Below are positions 1 to 11,196 of a stretch of DNA of 64,000 nt, one piece after another (the stretch's first letter is position 1; each line of letters begins with the position of its first letter). The stretch lies in NCBI GenBank assembly GCA_022496205.1, contig WTXD01000006.1, positions 558,001 to 622,000 on the forward strand, read 5' to 3'. This stretch comes from Gloeopeniophorella convolvens (lineage: Eukaryota > Basidiomycota > Agaricomycetes > Russulales). Made by a program: the position numbers and the translations under genes. The notes beneath the pieces are model-generated. The model saw nothing but the letters and a program-made list of their open reading frames with translations, was not told the DNA's origin and did not search any database.

Positions 1-1
1 T

Positions 2-310
2 GGGGACAGCGCGAACGCAGACGCAGGTGCAGATGCAGACGCAGACACGCTCGAGGCGAAGAAGCTAAAAACCGCCGGCGACGATCACGCGCAGGCGCAG
101 GTTGCTGCGTCAGAAGCGCCGGACGTCGCTATGGGAGAGGCCCTGGAGGACGGCACGCCTGCCGCGGACGACGCGGTGCCTGCAATGCAGATTCTGTCTA
201 GAGTCTCGAAGGAGGTCCGCGGGCACACGTCGTTCCTGACGTTCGCATGCCTGCTCCCCGCGCTGGCGCCGCCTGCACCAAAAGGAGAAACCTCAGCCTC
301 GTCTGCCTAA
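2..310 (+). CDS. TRM61: tRNA (adenine-58-N1)-methyltransferase catalytic subunit, C-terminal end (partial)
   Basis: Only the last roughly 100 codons of a plus-strand gene are inside the window; the frame is open from the left edge and ends with TAA at 308-310. The first part is a low-complexity Ala/Asp run. It is followed by a conserved-looking tail reading ILSRVSKEVRGHTSFLTFA, which resembles the C-terminal end of Trm61/Gcd14, the catalytic partner of Trm6 that makes m1A58 in tRNA in the nucleus. The SAM-binding core lies outside the window, so the call rests on this tail alone. The gene converges on RAD4, with about 230 bp between the two stop codons. A different protein ending in a similar beta strand cannot be ruled out. 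Confidence 0.55.
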   Translation, partial: GDSANADAGADADADTLEAKKLKTAGDDHAQAQVAASEAPDVAMGEALEDGTPAADDAVPAMQILSRVSKEVRGHTSFLTFACLLPALAPPAPKGETSASSA

Positions 311-539
311 GCAAGCCAGAGGGGTCCCACACACGCACTTCCGCAGCCTATTCAGTTCACCCAGCCAAGTGCGTCCGCGAGCGATGACACCCCTGTCGGA
401 CCAGACTGACACCATTGATTACCGAAGGATGTATTCTAGAAAGAAAATAGAAAGCGCGACACGATAAGTAGTGTAAAATAGACGTCTGCCCTGCCCTGCC
501 TGCAAGCGCCCAATCAGCTCACTGCATCACACCGCTGGA

Positions 540-3500
540 CTAATCGGCGACCGTGCGCCGGAACGCCGCCTCCTGCTCGCGCTCCTCGGCGAGCTGCGCT
601 TCGCTCTTGCCCCTCCGCGTACGGAGCACGCGACCCGATGCAGGCGCAGGAGGAGTAGGCACCGGTGCACGCCTTGCGCGTTTCGCCGGGCGCGTCAGCG
701 GCGGCGCGACGTCCTCATCATCGCCAGGCGCAAGCCCACGCTCGCCCTGCTCTGATTCGTCGTCCTCCACGGACTCCGTCTCGGACGCCGCGCGCTTGCG
801 CCGACGCGCACGCTTATGATTGGCGTTGACAGGCCTGGCTTTCGGTGTTGCGGTGGCGGTACTGCTTCGCCCGCGGCGCGTCTGGGGCGCAGCCGCTGGA
901 GAAGCAGGTGGGGGCGCAGTAGCTGCTGCTGCCGGCGGCGCGGCGGCCGCCTCTGCCTCTGCCTCTGCCTGCGCTTGAGCTTCGGCAGCGAGCGCGGCCA
1001 TCGACTTGGGCACGCCGTTTGCCGGACGCGGCGCCTCGGGCGCAGGGAGGACCGCTTCCATGTCCTCGTCCTCGTCGTCATTGATGAGGCGTATGCGGGA
1101 CGGCCCTGGGGTTGGGCTGTCCTCTGGCGCGGGCGCGTCGGGCGCTGGTGACCGCGGCGGCGACGAGAACACGGCGTGCGTCGCCTTAGGGAGGCTGTAC
1201 GGCTGCACGATGTCGTCGATGTCCGCGAGGAAGCCGCCTGGCTGCGCGGCGCCGTCGCCGTCGGACGGCGCGGTGAGGTCGACGACAATGGGCGTGCTGT
1301 CGCCCGTCGCGTACTCCTCGCGCATGCGCTGGCGGATGCGCAGGCCCTGCACGAGCTTTGTCCAGCGCTTGAGCACCACCTGGCGCCGCTTCGCCTGCTC
1401 CTTCTGCGCCGCGGCGTGCTCTGTCTCCCAGTACGCCTGCCCCGACTCGGCAGTGAGCACGAGCAGCGTGCAGCGCGAGATAGGGGCGCAGCGTGACGCA
1501 CCTCGACGATGGCGTCCTCGTTCTCCGCGGCGACGACGATGCCCGTGAGCACAGGGAAAGCCCGGCCCTTGCGGAACTCGAAGCTGGTCTGCCAGGCGCG
1601 TGTGAGCCCGCGCGCCGGCGCACGCGCAGGGAAAATGGCGACGCACCACCGCCTCGGCAAAGTTGAAGCCCAGCTGGCGCGCGACCTTCGCGACCCCCTT
1701 GTCTGTGCATGGCAACGGCGGCAGGCGCCCGTGGTCGTGAGCATGGGAAGCGCGGCGCGGACGGCGCAGCGGGACGCACGTGGGATGTGCGCGGCCCCGG
1801 CAGGCAGCATGGACGGCGTGTACAGGTCGATGTTCCCGAAGTCGTTCTTTGGGACCTTGCCCTGGCAGCACGCGACGTGTCAGCCACCCAGCCAATCGAT
1901 TTCGCGGCCCGTGGGAGGGCGCGGGGTGTAGTGGGTACGCACGTCGACGACGGGCGGCGGGACGTACGGCTCCGTCTGATGTTCCGCGTAGAGGCCCTGC
2001 ATCGTCGCATCGTCGTCGCCGCCGCCGCCCGCGCGCACCTCGAGCTCGCGCCGGCGGCTAATTGTCGCTGCGCGCTGCTTGACGTGCTTCATGGGCTGCT
2101 CGCCCGCGCGCACCACGCGCCCGCGGCGTATCCAGTTCTCCGCTGCCTTGAGCTCGAGCACTTGTCTGCGCGGATAGACGGGCTCGCCACGGAACTTGCC
2201 GAGCTCTGACGCGTCAGGAGCGATGACCTGGTCGCGGTGCAGGTGCCGCTCCAGCGCATAGCTGAAGGACGTTTGTGTAAGCAAATACATCGTTCACGGA
2301 GTGGGGCGGGGACGCACAGAGGGTGGTCCTTGAAACCAGCGAGCGTAGTTGGCATGCCCTCCGTGAACTGATGTACGGCCAATTCATCGTCTTCTATATC
2401 GTCTCGATGCTGCATCGACAAGCATTAAATAAACAATGGTGGCAAAGCATGTTGTGACCTACGCACCAACTTGTATGGCCTAGTCACGGTCGACAGGACC
2501 AGACTCCACCACTGGCGCTGCCCTCTGCCACCTGACTGTGCCTTTGCTACCTTAGCACTGTATTGCTTCGCATACCGCGGGGTTACGTCGCGGACATATC
2601 CGTCTTCCTCGACCGCTACTACGTAGCTCATGCGATTATCCACGAGTGTCTGACGCATAGGTGTGCCCGCTGCAGGTGTCGGGTCGAAAGCCTTGCGCTT
2701 GTTGACGATGGCGCGTATGGGGTCGACAGGAAGCCAACGGCCATCAGGGCGCGAGAAAACCTCAGTCCAGAAGACAGGAGGCGAGTCCAGTGGATCTGGA
2801 GGTCCTGTATGCCTGCATCAAGATCAGCCCTTGGTGTATATTAGGTGGTGTGCGCACTAGCTGACTGCTGCGAACCAAGTTTCCGTCCGACGCTCTTTGT
2901 CTTGCGCAACTTGACGGTATGCTTTGCCTTGCCCTTATCCTTGGGATTCCCAGCAGGACTTTTGAGCGCCTCTCCATCAAGTCGCTTTCCATCGCCAGGG
3001 AAGATGTGGGGTATACCCACCTCTTGCATATCTTCATCGCTATCTTCCGCATCTTGAGGTTCAATAGCCTTCTCTTTACCCTTGCTTGTCTTTGGTTTCG
3101 TAGGTGGCTTGGGTCGACCAACGCTTGTCTGCCATGGGACGCTCTGGAGGCTGACCGCAAGGCGTGTGGGTATACCGAGCGCACGACATAGCGCAGTGAA
3201 GAGCTGTGAACTGACATCCCGGGAGCCGGAGCGCATGAGCGCGTGCTTCATGAGACTCTTTGGGCTGCGAACGACCTCAACCTCATCATCATCGAGCAGG
3301 CTCTCAAGGGCATCAACGTCTGGTGGTGCAGCTTTTCGTTTTCCTTTCACTTTATCTGCCGCATCTTCGATGACACCCCGGGTAAGAAGGATGCGTTGTA
3401 CGTCGTTAAACGTGCGGTTGCGCAAGTGGCCCACAGGTTCGACGTTGAAGAATGTGTCTGCCCACCACGATGCGAGACGAGTGACAGCCTGCTCGAAGAG

Positions 3501-4032
3501 ATAACCTCGCTTGACTTCGTCTGGAATACGCGACTTATGGATCATCGCAAAGGAGTTCTGAATCGCTAGGGGCGTCAAGGAGAGGAGGCGCGCCTATAAT
3601 GCAGCGTCAGGAGGGCAGAAACGACGAACGGGGAGCAGACGCACCTGAAGGAGCTCGTCGTTGATCCACTTATTTCGCACTTGTGCGTTAGCAATGAGTG
3701 CGATGGTGTGTATTTTGTGGCAGTCGATACGGAGGAGGCGTTCAGCGTGTGAGATGCCGCCGGGAGGCCCCTTCTTCCTGCGTCGCGTGCTCAACGCGCT
3801 CGCTCAATGGGAACGATCAGGACACGTACTGCGCGCCATTTTTCCCTCGCGCGGGACGCGCCTCGAGGGTGATTTCGATGTTGAGTCGTGCAGACGGCCC
3901 CGGTTCGTCTTCTAGCTCTTCGCGTGCCTGAGGTTGTGCTTGAGGGACCGCTACCTCTTCCCAGTCCATCTCATCTTCGTCGTCATCACTGGCAAAGTCG
4001 TGAGCTAGTTCAACCTCATCCTGCATTGACAT
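540..4032 (-). CDS. RAD4: DNA damage recognition protein Rad4/XPC
   Basis: Rad4 (XPC in animals) finds helix-distorting lesions and starts global-genome nucleotide excision repair with Rad23. Ten exons can be joined, in gene order: 4032-3830, 3777-3645, 3593-2858, 2804-2467, 2409-2318, 2261-1943, 1861-1780, 1702-1647, 1588-1502 and 1436-540. They give about 980 residues with frame kept throughout. An acidic N-terminus is followed by the transglutaminase-like domain (RIDCHKIHTIAL, NSFAMIHKSRIPDEVKRG, PPVFWTEVFSRPDGRWLPVD, YVRDVTPRYAKQY). Next come beta-hairpin domain 1 (ELGKFRGEPVYPR, about 500-560) and the later hairpin domains (GKVPKNDFGNIDLYTPSMLP, FEFRKGRAFPVLTGIV, about 608-682). The last 230 residues are Ala/Pro-rich and disordered, with basic KRARRRKR stretches that look like nuclear localisation signals. 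Most donors read GTGCGT. Confidence 0.95.
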
Positions 4033-4749
4033 GGTGGTACGCGTTCAAGCATGGGACGGCGAACGCGGGTTAGTCACGACCTAATGGAAACCCTCGCGGT
4101 TCCTCAATTCATCCCGCATGACTCGCGTGGAGCCGTCGCGAGCGACTGTGACGCACCGTGTCACATGAACTTGCCGCTTTTCAAGACCGCCAGAGCAAAT
4201 TGCCTCGAAAGCAACAGATACCTGTTATTAAGAATCCTAGCGCGGGTATAGATGTAGACTGATCATGTCTCTATCGAGCCCACTGAGTTGCAAGTCGAGT
4301 TCAACTATCCGAGTCCGAGGCTCCTCGGTGACGGCCGTAATTACGTCATCATATCCGGAATGGTGCGGAAAGCAGCGGAAAACGGTCCGCCTCTGCTTGA
4401 TCGCTCCGTCGCCGCACTGTGTCGGTGACCAAGTTCGTCGCTATGTCCGCGATCGAATAGCGAGTACAGCACGACCAACGTTCGACTGCATATGCTCTCT
4501 GCACAGCTGACTACCTTCCTGTGCTTCTCCAATGTCACGCCCGACAATCTGGGCCATCGCGATCCTTGTGCTCAACGACCTTCGTCATGGCTTCTCGAAT
4601 CTATTCCGAGATCACCTGGTGAACATTGGTTGGCGAGGCCACTCCTCCGTTCAGATGTTCGTGATCTCCACAACGAACCAACGTGTTCCCTCAGCGCCCC
4701 AAATTGAACGGAGCTATATCAAGTCGATGCCAGCTGACTCGACGAGTTA
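4033..4749. other. Intergenic, divergent upstream region of RAD4 and GH92
   Basis: About 0.7 kb between the starts of two divergent genes. I see no convincing coding exon, RNA gene or repeat; it presumably carries both promoters. No clear TATA box close to either start was recognised. Confidence 0.6.
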
Positions 4750-7700
4750 ATGTTCCCCACATTCTTGCCCACCCTTGCATTGGCTGCCCTTGCGGCAGCA
4801 CAGAGCACACCTTCTCTGCTCCAATGTGAGCGAATATATTGTATATTCTGACCTTTTCTCATCTTTTCTCTCAGATATTGACCTCCGCATTGGTACAGCG
4901 GGCGGAGGCAACAGCTTCCCTGGCTCTACGCGTCCATTCGGAGCAGTACGCGCCGGTCCTGATACCATTTCGTCGAGCTCGGCAACAGCTGGATGGACGA
5001 GCACCGGAAAACTCACTGGAATCTCAATGATGCACGAGAGTGGGAGTGAGTATATGCGCAGATTTCAACGTACTTGGCACGCCTCATATGTGTTCACAGC
5101 TGGCGGAACGCCGAAATACGGTGTCATCTCCCAGATGCCTATCACGGGGAACCTCAGTGCAGTGAACATTGGAGACAACCGCACATATGCGCAGACACGC
5201 TCAACCGAGACATTCGCTCCTGTGCACTATTCAACGCACCTGGCGTCTGGTGTTTCGATTAACGCCACTACCGCGCATCATTCTGCGATCTTGTACTACG
5301 ATTTTCCCGCAGGAGATGCACACGTTCTCGTGGACGTCGCCCATCACCTACCCACGCTCTCTGGAGAGCTCCAGGTGCGGGCAATGCTCCGTACTGTGAT
5401 TCATGCGTGTTGACTCGACAGCCTACAGTTTCCAGAAACATACATGGGCGGGGAGGTCAACATCGGCCCAAATGGGACTTACTGGGGCAACGGATCATAC
5501 GCTGGCAGTTGGAACAGAAGTACGTTTGCATGTCTTTTCTTCTCTATCCCGTCAACCATATATGACTAGGCCCCAAGTGGACCATCTTCTTCTGTGCCTC
5601 CTTCAATCCGCCCCCTACATCCGCATCGACGTTTACGTACGCATATGACTTCAATAAGCCACCTGCTGCCTCGCCTCCTCTCTCGAATGTAACGACCCAG
5701 TCGGGTTCAAGCGCCACCGTGCCGGGTGCTCTCTTCACCTGGACAGCTCTCGACGGCACCGCGGCTAGAACGGTTGAATCTCGCCTAGGCGTGTCTTGGA
5801 TCTCACCACAACGAGCCTGCCAGTTCGTGCAAGAGGAGATTCCTTGGGGTCAGTTCGTGTGTGTCCTGGGCTGTTTGGTCGTCTGACATAGTGCAGCTTC
5901 CTCTTTCGCGTCCGTCGTTGCCGATGGCCAGAAAGAATGGGATGAACAGATATTCCAATCAATCACTGTTCCTGCCGACCCCGATGGAGCGGCCCCAAAT
6001 GCAACGCTCTTGACGATGCTTGTACGTCTGGAGTTGACATCTTGTGACACGACGCCCACGAGATATCCGATTCCCTTTCAGTACACCAGTTTATATTATG
6101 CTGGCATCCTCCCTTCGAACAGGACGGGCGAGAACCCCAACCTTGCGTATCCAACAGCTGTCCCATACTACGACGATTTTTACACCCTTTGGTAAGTTCT
6201 TCATTGGTGTGCCTAACTCGTTGAGTTGACTATCTTACAGGGATACCTTCCGTTGCTGGACACCGCTCCAGCACCTGTTCCAAACGAGCAGATATGTGGA
6301 CATCGTACGCAGTCTTATTGGGATTTGGAAGACGGATGGCTTCTTGCCCGGTGAGCCCCGCGACATCTCGGACCTGAAGTAAGTGTACTCATATCTCGTC
6401 GAAGACGGAAGGTCGAGCAACTTCAACGGCCGAGAACAAGGTGGCAGTAACGCCGATGTCGTCATCGCAGATGGTGTGCCTCCTTTTCTAGTTGCTTGTG
6501 CGGCTAATTGACGATGGCGGGTAGCGTTCGTGAAGGGTCTCAATCAACATCCCACAATCAACTGGACTGATGGGTGGCAGAGCCTCTGGACTGATGGCAA
6601 CGTTGTTCCGCCCAACCCAAATCCTGATCCCGACTCGCCGAAGGATTCTACTGCTCAGGGCCGCGGTGCACTTCCAGACTGGGTCCAGTACGGATACATC
6701 ACGCGCGTAAGCTCCGAGATTCTGCCTCCGAGTCGTTTATATCTCCGGGTTTTTTTTGACAGAATTACACGCGAAGCGTATCTCGGACAGTCGAGTATAG
6801 CCTGAATGACTTCTCGCTGTATCAGGTTGCGCGAGGACTAGGCTTGCAAGACCAAGCACCGACATACCTCAACCGCTCAGCGTGCGCACCGTCCTCTATT
6901 GTTACGACTAGTAATGACGGGCGCATCAACCCTACAGAAACTGGCAGAATCTCTGGAATCCGAATCTCACCGCGTCGGGGTTCTCGGGGTTTCTTTCACC
7001 GCGCACGTCGGATGGTACCTTCGACACCACGAGGTATAGTGTCACGAGCTGCTCTGGTGCCTGCTATTGGGGCGACGACACTGTAAGTTTATAGCAGCAC
7101 GTTCTGTGTGTGTGACTGATGCGCGCCGCAGTACGAAGCTTCGCCCTGGGAATACTCCTTCAGCATGCCCCACGACATCGCACGCGTGATCGAGCTCTCC
7201 GGTGGGCCTTCGCAGTTCGTGGCGCGGCTCGATGCAACGTTCGCGAACCAATTCAACAACGTGGGCAACGAGCCATCGTTCATGACGCCATTCCTGTACA
7301 ACTATGTCTCGGGAATGCAGTACAAGTCCGTTGCAGAGGTCCGGTCGATCGTGAACAAGTATTACAACGCAGGAGCGTCCGGCATCCCAGGAAACGGCGA
7401 TGCTGGCGCGATGCAGAGCTATCTGGTCTGGATGCTCATCGGTGCGTGCGGAAGCGAGCCTGTTCCGAGGGCTTGTAGCTGATTGATGTGTACGCTCGTA
7501 GGCATGTACCCGGTGACCGGCCAGCCGACATACCTACTCACTTCACCCTTCCTCCCTGCTGTGGACTTGCGCTTGTTCACCTCTTCGAATGGTACCGGCG
7601 TCTCCAGCACTCCGAACACGCTGAGCATCCGTGCGACGAACCTTTCCGCTACGTCCTTCTATGTTCAGGTATGTCTCCTACCTGCCGTTACCACAATCAC

Positions 7701-7874
7701 GCTCAACCAGCTTTCCAGAATGTCGCACTGAACGGTGTTGCTCTCAATCGCAGTTTCGTGGAGTTCGATGAAATCGCTGACGGCGGTCTACTGGAGTTCG
7801 TGCTAGGCCCTAACCCCGTCGCATGGGATGTTGGTCCACTCCCTCCATCGGTGTCGACGGGCGGCTTCTCGTGA
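4750..7874 (+). CDS. Glycoside hydrolase family 92 alpha-1,2-mannosidase, secreted
   Basis: GH92 enzymes are calcium-dependent exo-mannosidases that trim alpha-mannosides from glycoproteins or fungal mannans. The gene starts with a signal peptide (MFPTFLPTLALAALAAAQS) and continues through more than ten short introns. Family landmarks in order are DLRIGTAGGGNSFPGSTRPFG near the N-terminus, GISMMHESGTGGTPKYG, NFNGREQGGSNADVVIADA, WGDDTYEASPWEYSFSMPHD (region of the catalytic acid in studied members), and GIPGNGDAGAMQSYLVW with LIGMYPV near the C-terminus. All joins I checked keep frame, the total of roughly 780 residues is usual for the family, and there are many NxS/T sites as expected for a secreted protein. 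The glycine in GNGDAG is noted separately because I expect an acidic residue there in many members. Confidence 0.93.
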
Positions 7875-9228
7875 AGCTTAGCAGAGTACAATGTCGCGCC
7901 TCTGTCACCAAAAATATGTACGACGATAAATCTACGGGCGGTAGGCTTACAAATATGTCGCGGCTACCTCCAGATCTCGCGAGTCGCGGGTGCCTCGGGC
8001 GCCGGCAAGCTCACCTTCGCTGGCCCTTCCGCTCGGCTGCGGACGGACTTCTGTCCAAAAATGTTCATCCTGTCTTCGAGTTGACGCCGAGTGCCTTGCT
8101 AATTTTGTAGCTGGACAACTGGAGAGCATCCTGTCGCCAGGACTCGTCGCCGCGGGTTGTGTCAGCGACGGTCACCTCAAGGCACGAGAGAGGCCCGTGG
8201 CCAATTCACGAAGTGTTTGCCGAGCCTAAGACAACAACACGCTGTAAATTGGATGAACCGACTGACGACGAACCGCCCTGCCGCATTGGGGCAGTGTTGT
8301 TCTTTCGATGTGCCCCACCGTACCAACGCCGGACGCGCAATCGACTGAAAGACACGTACATATGGAGCAGCCACTCACGTCAGACTCGGTAGCAAGCTAT
8401 CCTGAATGGTCGTAACAGATGACACGGTGTACGGGCGACGTGTCAAAGGACGTCGGAGTGCCCAACTAGCTACATTATTACGTCTGATATGTTTGCTGGG
8501 GTTGACAGGGACGTGAAGCACTGATCCCATGTCAGACATGCTCGAGACCCCTCGAGACCTGTGGCTGGTCGCCTGCGTTGGCTAGGTGGTCGAATGCACA
8601 TGGGTGCACCCTCTTCCACTGATTGCGGGGTGATATGCATCAGGAGAATCCTGTCGCCAGAGGGCGATCACGCGGCGGAGTCGGGTCCGCGACGCTTGTG
8701 GCGTTCGGTTTCGGTTTTAGCTGTAAGCAACCTTTTGAAGAGTTGTTCCGAACCCCGCGGACGGACAAGGACCTTCCCTTTGCTGCATGACACCTATCTT
8801 CCCAGCTCTTTAGGAACAATGCTCGCTGAAAGGACCATCGAAATTGGGAGGATGTGCCTTGATGAACTGTACGACAACGATGAAAGAACTTGTGAGAAAA
8901 TCTGTCGAAAGAACGCACCAGTTGCTCCACATGAGAGCGCCGAGCGCAGAATCTTCGCTCTCGCTTAGATGCTTCGACGACGGCACGCATTCATGACGAC
9001 GGCCATATTGATCGGACACTGTTTCCCTGCACCAGCTGGCCAATCAAGATAAAGCACTTCCCTAGGGCACACCGATATTATTGTCACCAAGCCTTCTCTG
9101 GGTGCCTCTTCGCCTTGCATGCAAACCACGTCAACCTTTCTCTGACCCCTCAGCTCGGGGTGCCTTTTCTATACTCCACACAGTAACCCACACGGTCCTT
9201 ACAAGCGTACATTCGTTCAAAAAAAACA
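7875..9228. other. Intergenic, no recognised feature
   Basis: About 1.35 kb between the GH92 stop and the SH3 protein start. A plus-strand open frame at 8561-8968 has no recognisable domain and no ATG where the frame opens, so I do not call it. The last 150 bp are pyrimidine-rich and end in an A-run just before the next ATG, as in many fungal leaders. Confidence 0.5.
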
Positions 9229-11196
9229 ATGCATGGTTCCACTCAAAAACGACACTCGTTCAGGGAGAGGCGCGTCCGTAGGGAGCTTCAGGAGCGCAAG
9301 CCCGCACTCATCGATCTCCCTTTTGCACTCCCGTCCATTCCTATCATCAATCCTCTCGTGACAAAACTCATCGGACAGTCCACTCCCACCAAAAACACAC
9401 CCCCTCCCTTACCGGCCCCCACGCCTCCTAGTTCAGGGGGCGGCCAGAGTGGCAACGGCGGCTCTAGCAACGACAATCCGCCCAGTAGTAATCCTAGCAG
9501 CAACAACCCAGGCAGCAGCAACAATCCAGGCAGCAGCAACAACCCAGGCAGCAGCAACAACCCAGGCAGCAGCAACAACCCGGGCAGCAGCAACAATCCG
9601 GGCAGCAGCAACGACCCAGGCAACGGCAACAGCCCAGGCAGTGGCAGTCCTAGCAACCCAAGTAGCACTTCGTCCAGTGGCTCGCCTGGTGGATCGAGCG
9701 GCACTCCTCCTGGGGGAAGCAGTGACAGCGGTTCGGGAAGCTCTAGTGGTGGTGGTGATGGGAACAATTCCGGCGGAAGTGGGAATGACAGCGGCAGCAA
9801 TAACCCTCCACCAGCACCTAGTGGAAGCGCAGCATCGCCCCAGCCAAGTGACAGCGCGCCCACACAGACTGCTCCCTCGGCTTCAGTTTCGGGGTCTAGC
9901 GCCAGCGCAAGCCAAGGAGGCAATGGCTCGTCATCTGCGTCCACTGCCTCCGGTGCTGCTATCACTGGGCTCGGTGCAATCAACGCGGGCGAAGCTCCTG
10001 GGAACGTCCTGAACGGCTCGTCCAACGAGCCCTCGAGCAGCGATTCGAGCAGCGATTCTTCTGGACACGGGAAGGACTCGAGCAACCATGGTGCCAGTGA
10101 CCCCCCAATCGGAGGAGGTTTTCTGCCCACGACCATCGGCCAGCCTTCGCCTTCGGCCGTCGGCGGAAGCAATATCCCTGGAGTCGGTGGCTCTGGAAGC
10201 GGCGGCTCGGACACAAAGGGGTCGTCAGGACATGGCGTGTCAGGTGCTGCGCTCGCCGGCATCGTCGTTGGTGCACTTTTGTTCGCGATGATAGCCGTGT
10301 TCTTCGTGATCCGTCGCCGCTCTAGGTCACGCCGCGAGTCAAGTCGCCTCAGATACTTCCTCCATGGCAGCACCGTAGAGGTGTACGACGCCTCCAGCGA
10401 TCGACGATCCTCAGCCAGCAGCTTCGGCACGCCCTACGACGCCTACACTGATGAAGAACCCACCTTCCCTGTCACATTTGCCGCGCCTACTGCGCCGCCC
10501 ATGGCGCAAATTTCTCCAGCTTCCCTGCCTGCGATTTTCATCGACCCTCGCGTCGAAGCCGCGCGCACGGAAAGCAGAAACCGCACCAGCGCTGGAAGCT
10601 TCCAATCCCTGTCGACCGCCGAGACAGCAAGTGGCGAGGGCCAAGTCCTCACGATACCCGCGCCCGCCGTGGCGCCTGGCCACTTGAGGCCGCTCACGGG
10701 CGACGAGCCGCCGACGCCGATGTCCGTGCGCCCCTTCTCGCCTTCCGAGTCCTTCGCGTTTCCCAAGCCTCCATCATCGTCGCGCCCGACAAGCATGCGC
10801 AACTCGGTCATGTCGGATCCCTTCGCGGACCCCTTGTCCGCGTGGGCAGCGTACCCCGCGCTGCTTTCGCCCGGCGCGTCCTCCGCCAACCCCTTCGCAG
10901 ACGACGCGAGTCCGCCCCCGCGCACCAGCGCGTCTTCGTCCGTCGTCGAGGGCGCGGAGGAGCGGGTCTGCCGCCCGTTCGCACCGACGCTGCACGACGA
11001 GGTGGCAGTCGCGACGGGCGATGTCGTCACCGTCGTGCAGCCGTTCGACGACGGCTGGGTGCGCGTGCGGCGCGTCGATGGTGCGGATGGCCTCATTCCG
11101 CTCGACTGCTTCCGCCAGGCGGGCGAGGACCTGCCGGCCTTCCTTGCGTCAAAGCGCGTGAGCAGTTTCATGAACGCCGCAAAGGCCACTGCTTAG
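9229..11196 (+). CDS. Single-pass membrane protein with repeat-rich ectodomain and C-terminal SH3 domain
   Basis: One intronless frame of 655 codons. Residues about 65-330 are an extreme Ser/Gly/Pro/Asn region, including six NNPGSS units encoded by an 18-bp minisatellite. One membrane segment follows (GAALAGIVVGALLFAMIAVF, about 340-362), then a basic stop-transfer stretch RRRSRSRR. The cytosolic part is Ser/Pro-rich and ends in an SH3 domain (about 582-640; LHDEVAVATGDVVTVVQPFD then GWVRVRR and GLIPLDCF). The order O-glycosylatable stalk, one TM, SH3 resembles yeast Fus1 and Sho1-like surface signalling proteins. There is no obvious cleaved signal peptide; the TM probably acts as the anchor. 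Function in cell fusion or wall sensing is inference from architecture only. Confidence 0.85.
   Translation: MHGSTQKRHSFRERRVRRELQERKPALIDLPFALPSIPIINPLVTKLIGQSTPTKNTPPPLPAPTPPSSGGGQSGNGGSSNDNPPSSNPSSNNPGSSNNPGSSNNPGSSNNPGSSNNPGSSNNPGSSNDPGNGNSPGSGSPSNPSSTSSSGSPGGSSGTPPGGSSDSGSGSSSGGGDGNNSGGSGNDSGSNNPPPAPSGSAASPQPSDSAPTQTAPSASVSGSSASASQGGNGSSSASTASGAAITGLGAINAGEAPGNVLNGSSNEPSSSDSSSDSSGHGKDSSNHGASDPPIGGGFLPTTIGQPSPSAVGGSNIPGVGGSGSGGSDTKGSSGHGVSGAALAGIVVGALLFAMIAVFFVIRRRSRSRRESSRLRYFLHGSTVEVYDASSDRRSSASSFGTPYDAYTDEEPTFPVTFAAPTAPPMAQISPASLPAIFIDPRVEAARTESRNRTSAGSFQSLSTAETASGEGQVLTIPAPAVAPGHLRPLTGDEPPTPMSVRPFSPSESFAFPKPPSSSRPTSMRNSVMSDPFADPLSAWAAYPALLSPGASSANPFADDASPPPRTSASSSVVEGAEERVCRPFAPTLHDEVAVATGDVVTVVQPFDDGWVRVRRVDGADGLIPLDCFRQAGEDLPAFLASKRVSSFMNAAKATA
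9502..9645 (+). repeat. 18-bp coding minisatellite, 8 units
   Basis: Eight tandem copies of an 18-bp unit close to AACAACCCAGGCAGCAGC. The first six are nearly identical and encode NNPGSS; the last two have drifted (NDPGNG, NSPGSG). The unit length keeps frame, so copy number can change without breaking the protein. Confidence 0.93.

Noticed and set aside
1862..1942. In-frame TGA in RAD4 that looked like a broken gene
   Set aside because: A GTGCGT donor directly after PPPVVD and a CAG acceptor before GKVPKN remove the TGA as part of an 81-bp intron and keep frame, so RAD4 is intact.
8561..8968. 135-codon plus-strand frame between GH92 and the SH3 gene
   Set aside because: No ATG where the frame opens, no motif and no splice context.
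9288..10430. 380-codon open frame antisense to the SH3 membrane protein
   Set aside because: It is the mirror of the 18-bp repeat and Ser/Pro codons, giving a Leu/Pro run; the sense frame has TM and SH3 domains.
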